Assembly: GCA_027314685.1 (NCBI GenBank)
Contig: DAHVAI010000065.1
Coordinates: forward strand, 1 to 5,333
Direction: 5' to 3'
Source of the DNA: Nitrososphaerota archaeon
GTDB lineage: Archaea; Thermoproteota; Nitrososphaeria; Nitrososphaerales; CADDZS01
Length of the DNA: 5,333 nt
Position numbers and translations under genes: made by a program. The notes below the pieces were generated by a model, which was given only the letters and a program-made list of their open reading frames with translations, was not told where the DNA came from and searched no databases. Numbering within the stretch: the first letter of the stretch is position 1; every line of letters begins with the position of its first letter. Of this stretch, positions 1 to 5,138 are shown in pieces.

Positions 1-155
1 TTCTTTCCTTGATAATTGAGCGCTATGTCATTCGAAAACTTTGATGCTGATTCCGTCAAAATCGAATGCAATGGTTTCTTTGGATAGTCAATACTCGGTC
101 TGATGCGCTCAGGATAGAATTTTTGCCAGGGCCTTTGTGAGGCCGCAGTCTGCAA
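1..155 (-). CDS. AMP-forming acyl-CoA synthetase, N-terminal fragment (runs off left edge)
   Basis: Reading the minus strand from a TTG at 155-153 gives 51 codons open to the window edge. The product contains FYPERIRPSIDYPKKPLHSI followed by LTESASKFSNDIALNYQGK. This matches the usual beginning of long-chain acyl-CoA synthetases of the AMP-binding (ANL) superfamily: a short Trp/Tyr-Pro lead, a D-Y-P-x-x-P-L segment, a helix ending in A-x-K-F, then IAL-x-Y-x-GK. Family members activate fatty or other carboxylic acids to acyl-adenylates and then acyl-CoA. The catalytic P-loop-like motif and C-terminal lid would lie outside the window, so substrate and intactness cannot be judged. The only in-frame start after the upstream TGA (167-165) is this TTG. 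A GTGAT at 172-168 lies 12 nt upstream. The family call rests on pattern recognition of the N-terminus only. Confidence 0.75.
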   Translation of the reverse strand, partial: MQTAASQRPWQKFYPERIRPSIDYPKKPLHSILTESASKFSNDIALNYQGK

Positions 156-201
156 TCTACAAATTCAATCACTTTTGTAATATTTTAGGATTTGTCGTTA
201 A

Positions 202-441
202 TTACTTGATAAAAAGTGCACCCGTTAATGATTCTTGAAACACGGCTCTCAGAAGATAGATGCGTTGCGAAAGGGATTCAGCTCGCATTTGAAGATTAGA
301 AGCGTTAATGATGATCCCAGCTGGATCTTCCGAGTGATTGTTATTGTTCCAATATGAAATCATGAGAAAAAAATCAAATTCTTCACGCGGGTAGGATACG
401 ATTTGATCTATGCCTTGTTTCGTCCTCATTAGCTCGAACAT
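202..441 (-). CDS. Doubtful small ORF, 79 codons, unknown
   Basis: An ATG-initiated frame of 79 codons lies upstream of, and in the same direction as, the acyl-CoA synthetase gene, 46 nt away. I do not recognise the product. It is mixed polar and aromatic, carries a run of four asparagines near residue 32, and shows no cysteine motif, signal peptide or clear membrane helix. No GTGA- or GGAGG-type binding site precedes the ATG; upstream there is only GTTGATGATAAC. A good TATA candidate for the next gene falls within its 3' end. It could be a small lineage-specific gene, the remnant of one, or chance. It is listed because it is the longest open frame in a stretch of about 440 bases that otherwise holds no gene. 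Confidence 0.2.
   Translation of the reverse strand: MFELMRTKQGIDQIVSYPREEFDFFLMISYWNNNNHSEDPAGIIINASNLQMRAESLSQRIYLLRAVFQESLTGALFIK
209..215 (-). promoter_or_regulatory. Candidate TATA box for the acyl-CoA synthetase gene
   Basis: On the minus strand the sequence reads CTTTTTATC, close to an archaeal box A. Transcription would begin about 25 nt downstream, near 187, leaving a leader of roughly 30 nt before the TTG start at 155. A second AT-rich element at 177-189 (TCCTAAAATATTA on the minus strand) could instead give a nearly leaderless transcript starting around 156. Both are motif readings only. The element lies inside the tail of the doubtful ORF at 202-441, which argues mildly against that ORF. 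Confidence 0.3.
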
Positions 442-519
442 CAGTTTGAATTGTTATCATCAACTATGTTTAGGGGACCAAGGAGACAAGGGCCGCACTA
501 TTGAAAAGCATTGAATAGG

Positions 520-525
520 TTTATT
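520..525 (+). promoter_or_regulatory. Candidate TATA box of the SPFH/zinc-ribbon cassette
   Basis: The sequence AATAGGTTTATTGGC contains TTTATT, preceded by a purine-rich stretch where a BRE would sit. Transcription would start roughly 25 nt downstream, around 548, giving a leader of about 45 nt before the ATG at 593. The element is weak (TTTATT rather than TTTATA). It was chosen mainly because it is the best AT element at a suitable distance. Confidence 0.25.
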
Positions 526-557
526 GGCATGTTTTGTGTACAATTATTCCCAACGAG

Positions 558-580
558 TGCTTGCTCTGAAAGAGTGAGTG
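558..580 (+). promoter_or_regulatory. Leader RNA hairpin overlapping the only GTGA-type site before gene 1
   Basis: As RNA, 558-567 can pair with 571-580 around a GAA triloop: ten pairs, six Watson-Crick (four of them in the CUCU/AGAG top) and four G-U wobbles. The 3' arm contains GUGAGUG, the only sequence near the start that matches the anti-Shine-Dalgarno end of 16S rRNA (GGUGA type). Folding would therefore mask it. The wobbles make the helix weak, so a regulatory role is only a possibility. Confidence 0.3.
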
Positions 581-592
581 TGTAGCGTTTCA

Positions 593-1138
593 ATGTCATC
601 AGAAAATCCGGACATTCGTCAAAAGGTAGAGGATAACCGCGGTATCCTAAAGAAGCTGGAACTTTTGGTTCCTGGGTTACGTGGATATCGAAACAAGGAG
701 GATATTCGTGTTTCAGATGATTTGCTCAGGAACCAAGTTGCGGACAAGATAGATATGGCAAAATCCAATTTGGAAACTTTGAGAAAACAGATGTCAAACA
801 GCGGAGACTTTACCAACCTCGGTTCAGTTGGCTCGATCATTTTTCAGCTTCAGCAGTTCGAAGGAGAAGTGAGACACGCACAACAAGGGTATTCGGGATT
901 TGGCGCCTCGTTTCAAATCAATGAGGACAAATTGAACAAACTCTACGATTATGATTATGCATTTGTGAATGCCTCATTTCAGCTAGTTGACTCGACGTCC
1001 CCGACAAAGCTTATCTACGATCCCACCAACGCGAGCTCTATATTGCCGGCACTGAACAGCGTTACTTCATTAGTTACAGGCTTTAAACAAAAGTGGGCGA
1101 TTAGAATGGAGGCAATTGAGAATATTGCGCAGCAGTGA
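593..1138 (+). CDS. Conserved 181-aa protein of unknown function, first gene of the SPFH/zinc-ribbon cassette
   Basis: The product is soluble and largely helical as judged by eye, with no cysteines, signal peptide or membrane helix. From the ATG, its most distinctive part is PGLRGYRNKED at residues 27-37, followed by a charged helix (SDDLLRNQVADKIDMAKSNL). Later come GYSGFGASF at 99-107 and LNKLYDYDYAF at 114-124. I recall bacterial and archaeal proteins with the same G-Y-x-x-K-E-D-x-R-x-x-D-x-L-L-R and GYSG/LYxxD patterns near SPFH, PspA or zinc-ribbon genes, but know no assigned function. An adaptor or partner of the downstream SPFH protein is an inference from position. An in-frame GTG at 578 would add five residues (start MCSVS); ATG 593 is preferred because it is an ATG and the conserved part begins afterwards. 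The stop TGA overlaps a GTG in the next frame, and the next gene's preferred ATG follows 14 nt later. Confidence 0.88.
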   Translation: MSSENPDIRQKVEDNRGILKKLELLVPGLRGYRNKEDIRVSDDLLRNQVADKIDMAKSNLETLRKQMSNSGDFTNLGSVGSIIFQLQQFEGEVRHAQQGYSGFGASFQINEDKLNKLYDYDYAFVNASFQLVDSTSPTKLIYDPTNASSILPALNSVTSLVTGFKQKWAIRMEAIENIAQQ

Positions 1139-1152
1139 GATGTCTGAATAGG

Positions 1153-2331
1153 ATGTTCGGTAAGAAATCCGGGGATACCACTAATACCGCAAATCCGGGT
1201 TCCGGTGGTAGTGTGTTTGGGTCGACGACTATTGCCTGGGACGATGCACAAAAGCAAGGCAATGTCATGTGGAAAGTGCCAAGACTCATAAGATTGAACG
1301 ACAACATCGTCGTGCGGGAAGACGAGATCGCGGTATTCTACAGGGACGGAAAGGTCCTCACATACTTTGACCAACCAAACAGGTATGCCCTTACAGACTT
1401 TAACGCGCCGGTTGTCGGAAAGCTTCTGAAGTTTTTCGTAGGTGTCCAACAGCAAGCCGAGGTCTTCTACCTCCAAAAACGCTTCATGGACGGAAAGTTC
1501 GGCTCGACTCAACCATATCAGTTCACTGACCCAATGTTCGGCATCGTGAATTTGCGCGTCTTCGGTGAGTACAGATGGCGAGTATCATCACCTGAAAACT
1601 TCATCAACCAGTTTGTAGGCACGTTCAGCCTCGAAACCTCTGATGCGGTTGAGGGAAGGCTGCGGGAACAGATGGTTATTCTGATTTACAACGCCTTGGG
1701 AAAAATGAAGTCTCAGGGATTGAAGGTCACAGACCTTGCTGCAAACCTGATGAATATCGAGCAGGTCGTTCTCTCAAGTTCATCGGACAACTTCGGCCAG
1801 TACGGGGTCGAGATCAACAAGGTGTCAGGACTCACTATCAGTCTGCCTGACGAGGTGCAGAAAGCCATCGATACAAGATCCGAGATGGGAGTCTTGGGTG
1901 TGAACTACATGCAATACCAAGCAGGTCAGGCAGTCGTTGATGCTGCAAAGAACCCTGGCGGTGGAAACATGGCAGGCATTGGGGTTGGACTGGGCGCAGG
2001 TGTTGGTCTTGGCGGCGCAGTAGGAAGCCAGTTTGCTCAAGGCATGTTTCAACAACCAACAAAGACTTGCATAAAGTGTGGTTCAATGATCCCAGCGGCG
2101 AATTCATTCTGTCCAAATTGTGGCGCTAGTCAGACGCCACCACCTCAGCCTCAAGCTCAGACTAGCAATGTCTGTCAAAAGTGCGGCACCGCATTGGCTG
2201 CTAACGTAAAGTTCTGCCCCAATTGCGGAGCGCCTGTTGCTTCGGCACCGCAAGAAAAAACCTGTCCAAAGTGTGGCACAGCTGTGAAGGTCACATCAAA
2301 ATTCTGTCCAAATTGCGGGAACCAGTTTTAG
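1153..2331 (+). CDS. YdjI-type SPFH-domain protein with three C-terminal zinc ribbons
   Basis: Numbered from ATG 1153 (392 aa), residues 40 to about 260 form an SPFH (stomatin/prohibitin/flotillin) domain of the YdjI or 'virion core protein' subfamily. Recognisable pieces are the WKVPRLIRLNDNIVVREDE start, AVFYRDGK, VFGEYRWRV, and SLPDEVQKAID leading to MGVLGVNYMQYQAGQAV. Residues 275-291 are an alternating-glycine stretch (GIGVGLGAGVGLGG...). Three CX2CX10CX2C zinc ribbons follow: C306/309/320/323, C341/344/355/358 and C371/374/385/388, the last ending four residues before the C-terminus. Proline/glutamine-rich linkers separate them. SPFH proteins oligomerise on membranes and organise microdomains; Bacillus subtilis YdjI belongs to a PspA-linked membrane-stress complex. 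There is no transmembrane helix of classical type, so peripheral association or use of the Gly-rich segment is inferred. A GTG at 1135, overlapping the previous stop as GTGA, would add six residues (MRCLNR) and would imply translational coupling; the choice is not settled. Confidence 0.92.
   Translation: MFGKKSGDTTNTANPGSGGSVFGSTTIAWDDAQKQGNVMWKVPRLIRLNDNIVVREDEIAVFYRDGKVLTYFDQPNRYALTDFNAPVVGKLLKFFVGVQQQAEVFYLQKRFMDGKFGSTQPYQFTDPMFGIVNLRVFGEYRWRVSSPENFINQFVGTFSLETSDAVEGRLREQMVILIYNALGKMKSQGLKVTDLAANLMNIEQVVLSSSSDNFGQYGVEINKVSGLTISLPDEVQKAIDTRSEMGVLGVNYMQYQAGQAVVDAAKNPGGGNMAGIGVGLGAGVGLGGAVGSQFAQGMFQQPTKTCIKCGSMIPAANSFCPNCGASQTPPPQPQAQTSNVCQKCGTALAANVKFCPNCGAPVASAPQEKTCPKCGTAVKVTSKFCPNCGNQF
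2068..2322 (+). repeat. Three tandem zinc-ribbon coding units
   Basis: Three units encode CX2CX10CX2C knuckle pairs with the same spacing and near-identical ends (SFCPNCG or KFCPNCG). The similarity persists in DNA: ATTCTGTCCAAATTG occurs exactly at 2106-2120 and 2301-2315, and a diverged form (TTCTGCCCCAATTGCGG) occurs at 2212-2228. This fits internal duplication. A fourth unit of the same spacing opens the next gene at 2354-2407. Confidence 0.85.
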
Positions 2332-2347
2332 GTGAATTGTGTAGAAA

Positions 2348-3391
2348 ATGTACTGCCCCAAGTGTGGAAATCAGAACCCCGATGACGCGGCATTCTGTAT
2401 GAAATGTGGAGCGCAGCTTAGTTCCAGCGGACAATCATCTGGCCAACCAAGCAACAACCAGAGATCGGTTGTCGCTCCTAACGGAGCTACGTCGTTCAAG
2501 TGTCCTAATTGTGGAGCTCCATTGTCACCAAAGTTCGGAGAGATGGTGATCACTTGCGAATACTGCGGAAGCGGAGTCTCATTGGGGGCAAATGGATGGA
2601 GCAATATCGAGAAGCAATCCATACTTCCATTAAAGATTGGCGCGATAGACCAAGTAAATTCGTTAATCAAACCGCTCATGGACAAGGGTTTGCTACACAA
2701 GCATCTCCAAGAGGATTCGAAGCTGGAGGAAATGAACCTCTCATATGTACCTTATTGGATTGTGAGCGTTTCCGCACGAACTAACGTGATCACGATCGAC
2801 GAAGCTCAACAACTGGGACAGGCTGCAACTACAGCTGCACTCATGGGTATCATTCTAGGTGGCATGGGTGGGATGGGGCGCAGAGTATTTTGGAATTCGA
2901 AAATGGGATTAAACTCGATTATCGGCGGATCTCTTCTTTCCCCCAGAATCAACATGTTCGGCTTTGGTATGATGGGTGGAATGGGAGGCGGTGGTGCTCG
3001 CAGGTCTGTCGAGATGGATGCGAATTACAACTTCCCGGTGGTTGCCCTAAAGGCTCTAACAGCATACCAGCCGCGGGACTACCAGTTTGATCTAGAGTCT
3101 AGAACTATTTTCGATATCACAAAGATCTCGAAGAACATCAAAGTCCTGAATGGTGACATTAGCGAGGAAGTCGCAAAATCGCAAGCGAAGACTTTGGTCG
3201 ATCAACTCCAGTCTGAGAAAGCCCACTCAAAGTATCACATGATTCAGCAGATTAGTACGCAGTCAGACGTGGGTGATGCAGAACTTTTGCACGCCCCGAT
3301 TTGGTTTGCGCGATACGATCACAAGGGCAAGAAGATTGTACTTGTCATTGATGCAAACTCAGGAAATCTGATAAACAGCATGGGCCTCTAG
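2348..3391 (+). CDS. Double zinc-ribbon protein with two PxW beta modules (YdjG-like partner of SPFH protein)
   Basis: The 347-residue product opens with a CX2CX10CX2C zinc ribbon (C3/6/17/20), then a Ser/Gly/Gln linker (25-40) and a second, longer ribbon CX2CX14CX2C (C52/55/70/73). The body has SILPLKIGAIDQV, a helix, and YVPYWIVSVSART (133-145). Two Gly/Met-rich segments follow (166-177 MGIILGGMGGMG; 202-219 with GMMGGMGGGGARR). A C-terminal module contains HAPIWFARYDHKGKK (315-329), then IVLVIDANSGNLI. From memory, this last pattern resembles the PVW...YKGK...vnGqtG segment in YdjG-type zinc-ribbon proteins that accompany SPFH proteins, so it may be part of the same complex. Zinc binding is well supported; function is inferred. 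The ATG lies 16 nt after the preceding stop, with GGTGA overlapping that stop (2331-2335) 12 nt upstream, an unusually long spacing. The stop shares CTAG with the convergent gene. Confidence 0.87.
   Translation: MYCPKCGNQNPDDAAFCMKCGAQLSSSGQSSGQPSNNQRSVVAPNGATSFKCPNCGAPLSPKFGEMVITCEYCGSGVSLGANGWSNIEKQSILPLKIGAIDQVNSLIKPLMDKGLLHKHLQEDSKLEEMNLSYVPYWIVSVSARTNVITIDEAQQLGQAATTAALMGIILGGMGGMGRRVFWNSKMGLNSIIGGSLLSPRINMFGFGMMGGMGGGGARRSVEMDANYNFPVVALKALTAYQPRDYQFDLESRTIFDITKISKNIKVLNGDISEEVAKSQAKTLVDQLQSEKAHSKYHMIQQISTQSDVGDAELLHAPIWFARYDHKGKKIVLVIDANSGNLINSMGL
3388..3391. other. Shared CTAG: both convergent stop codons
   Basis: The palindrome CTAG provides the plus-strand TAG (3389-3391) of the double zinc-ribbon gene and the minus-strand TAG (3390-3388) of the nucleotidyltransferase gene. 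The two genes thus overlap by four bases tail to tail. There is no intergenic room for a terminator, so each transcript must end inside the opposing gene. Confidence 0.95.
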
Positions 3392-4179
3392 GACGTTGAT
3401 TCCGGAAGCTCATACCACTTTACTTTATCTCCAACCTTAGCGCGCATCTTCCAACCGAGGCTCTTCGGAGACTCTTCAATCGTCTTCCTGAGCCTTGAGA
3501 TCTTTTCGGAAATCAGCTTTGACTCATCCTCAGGCAAACTCAGTTCCGGAAGTAGCATATCTGTTTTATCCAGATTCTGGGAAACTGTCTTGTATATTCC
3601 CCAGTCCGAAGAAGTGTAGGAAACTATTCTCTCCTCTTGTATCTCAGAATGCTTCTCAGAGATCGGAATATCCACAAGTAGAGCAACAACGTCTAGGATA
3701 TCCTTCTTGTTTATCTCGACAATTTGAAGCTTCGTAAGGAGTAAATCAGCTGGAGGCAGGGATCTCTCCGATAGATGTAAACGGTCCTTCAGGTCCAGCT
3801 TGTGACACATCACGAATTTGTCAAGAAAAATGTCAATCCTACGGCCGTTCTTCTCATCAACAAACATGAGCCTCGTATCACCGTTAAGCTTGTTGAACAT
3901 CTCTCTCGGCTTGTAACCCATGCCGACGAAGAGTCTCTCTAGTGTTTGCGACTCCTTTCTCAAGCCTACGAAGTCAATATCATTGTAGTTTCTCGCGTAT
4001 CCGACTTTGGATGCTGAAGGAGCGACAAACCAAACTCCCAGTCCGCCTAGCAATCGAAGAGTGATCTTGTACTCCTTTGCGAAATGCAGAATGCGTTCCG
4101 CTTCAAGAAAGATTTCAGATCTGACAAGTTGCTTTTCTTGCCTCAGGTCTTCTTTGACTTCGAGCCTAGAGTCAATCAT
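3388..4179 (-). CDS. AbiEii/MNT-like nucleotidyltransferase family protein
   Basis: The 263-residue product has the hallmarks of a DNA-polymerase-beta-type nucleotidyltransferase. LLGGLGVWF (43-51) supplies the GG motif, YNDIDFV (65-71) the two metal-binding aspartates D67 and D69, and RRIDIFLDKF (113-122) the third acidic strand with D116. PPADLLLTKLQIVEINKKDILDV (142-164) matches the K...KD-x-x-D helix seen in the AbiEii/DUF1814 group. The last third (about 185-263) is charged and helical and I do not recognise it. Family members transfer a nucleoside monophosphate to protein, RNA or small-molecule acceptors; some are toxins. No AbiEi-type antitoxin is adjacent, so a housekeeping or modifying role is equally possible. 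It is the third gene of a minus-strand operon, 2 nt after the phosphoesterase stop. GTGG at 4189-4186 sits 6 nt before the ATG. Confidence 0.82.
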   Translation of the reverse strand: MIDSRLEVKEDLRQEKQLVRSEIFLEAERILHFAKEYKITLRLLGGLGVWFVAPSASKVGYARNYNDIDFVGLRKESQTLERLFVGMGYKPREMFNKLNGDTRLMFVDEKNGRRIDIFLDKFVMCHKLDLKDRLHLSERSLPPADLLLTKLQIVEINKKDILDVVALLVDIPISEKHSEIQEERIVSYTSSDWGIYKTVSQNLDKTDMLLPELSLPEDESKLISEKISRLRKTIEESPKSLGWKMRAKVGDKVKWYELPESTS

Positions 4180-4181
4180 TC

Positions 4182-5138
4182 TTATCCACTAACCAGCAGA
4201 TAGTCGGCGACCTTGTTATCTTCGAGATCAACAATCGCTCCTCTCAAAATCCCCTGGCCATACTCACTCCCCGGGTTTATACAAATCGTTCTTCCCAGTT
4301 TGTAGATACCACGAGATTCGTGTATGTGGCCGTGCAGACCCACCAATGGCTTGTACTTTTCGATGATTTCTCGGACTGCAGAACTTCCTACGGGAATCAT
4401 CACTGGTTGCCCTCCTTTCATCACAGGTTTGAAGTTATCGTCGACCATAGGAGCAGCATCTATTCCAGAATCGATTGGAGGGACATGAATACTGAATATT
4501 GCTTGTTCAGGTCTTTCCAATTTCGACGCCATACCGTCAAGCTTGGCTTTCAGAACTGGTTCATCTGCTTCTCTTGGGCTGTTCCAAGGGGTCCTATTGC
4601 TAGTCCCGAACGAAATCATCTCATGCCCACCTATGTGCACAATCTTCTCTTCACAAGAGACTACATTATCCTCGGATTTGTTAAGCACCTCGTCCACAAT
4701 GACGTCGTCATCGTTACCAACAGAGATGTAGCATTTAGCTCCAGTATCCTTCAACCGAGTGGAAGCAAGCTCCAACCACCTTTCAAGTGAACTTCTTATT
4801 GTTTCTGAAAATGCCTTGTCTATGCTTTCTCTCCTTGCCTGCATCTCGTCATATTCGGCTCGCGTGAGAGTGATCGTGTAGATTCCACCTTCGGCGAGAT
4901 TCTTTCCAAATTCCGTGACCTTCTCCTCTTTGCTAAACTCCTTTGTTTCTCCCAAATAGTCTGCGACCCACCGGCCGTTACCCTGATTTACAATTGGTAT
5001 CATCACTTTTCCGGTAATGTCGCCTCCGAGAATCAATGATTGTGCCTTGTAGAACTTGGCAGCGTTGATGAATTTTCTAAAGCACCTTTCTGACCCATGA
5101 ATATCAGTAACAAAGAAGATTCTATGTCTGTTGCTCAT
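4182..5138 (-). CDS. Calcineurin-like metallophosphoesterase with GNDD motif
   Basis: The 318-residue product carries the ordered metal-binding motifs of the calcineurin-like superfamily: TDIHG (D12, H14), GGD (D40), GND (N142, D143), a lone His in SIHVPP (H218), and GHIH (H271, H273), followed by NPGSEYGQG. Members hydrolyse phosphomono- or phosphodiesters using two metal ions; the substrate here is unknown. Two features stand out. The third motif is GNDD instead of the usual GNH(D/E), so the histidine that normally acts near the leaving group is absent. In addition, about 100 residues separate GGD from GND, including a charged helical insertion (about 64-130). The ATG overlaps the stop of the upstream phosphoribosyltransferase gene as ATGA, and GGTGG at 5149-5145 stands 6 nt before it, so coupled translation is likely. 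No signal peptide is seen, which points to a cytoplasmic enzyme. Confidence 0.9.
   Translation of the reverse strand: MSNRHRIFFVTDIHGSERCFRKFINAAKFYKAQSLILGGDITGKVMIPIVNQGNGRWVADYLGETKEFSKEEKVTEFGKNLAEGGIYTITLTRAEYDEMQARRESIDKAFSETIRSSLERWLELASTRLKDTGAKCYISVGNDDDVIVDEVLNKSEDNVVSCEEKIVHIGGHEMISFGTSNRTPWNSPREADEPVLKAKLDGMASKLERPEQAIFSIHVPPIDSGIDAAPMVDDNFKPVMKGGQPVMIPVGSSAVREIIEKYKPLVGLHGHIHESRGIYKLGRTICINPGSEYGQGILRGAIVDLEDNKVADYLLVSG
4186..4189 (-). promoter_or_regulatory. Ribosome-binding site of the nucleotidyltransferase gene
   Basis: GTGG lies 6 nt before ATG 4179, inside the last codons of the phosphoesterase gene. The next gene upstream has the same core at the same 6-nt distance, which supports both starts. 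Confidence 0.5.

Larger units (their letters stand above)
156..592. other. Divergent intergenic region between acyl-CoA synthetase and the SPFH cassette
   Basis: This AT-rich stretch separates two outward-facing genes. It holds candidate TATA elements for both directions (209-215 minus, 520-525 plus), three direct copies of CGTTAAT (196-202, 223-229, 303-309), the doubtful minus-strand ORF (202-441), a small inverted repeat TTGT-GT-ACAA (534-543) and a leader hairpin (558-580). I see no tRNA, with no T-loop GGTTCGA-type motif, and no rRNA, CRISPR repeat or terminal inverted repeats of an insertion sequence. Confidence 0.7.

Noticed and set aside
130..144. GGCCT-TTGTG-AGGCC hairpin as a terminator
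   Set aside because: It lies within the beginning of the acyl-CoA synthetase frame and has no T-run following it on either strand.
480..487. AAGGAGAC, a strong Shine-Dalgarno-like sequence
   Set aside because: The only starts following it open frames of a few codons (such as TTG 501), and the real gene begins over 100 bases later.
534..543. TTGT-GT-ACAA inverted repeat near the presumed transcription start of the cassette
   Set aside because: Four-base arms are too short to claim an operator without comparative data.
1015..1512. 165-codon minus-strand frame across the end of gene 1 and the beginning of the SPFH gene
   Set aside because: It is antisense to two well-supported genes, has no recognisable domain, and is explained as a shadow frame.
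4320..4790. 156-codon plus-strand frame inside the metallophosphoesterase gene
   Set aside because: It lies opposite the conserved phosphoesterase motifs; its product is rich in His, Trp and Phe with no domain pattern, typical of an antisense shadow.
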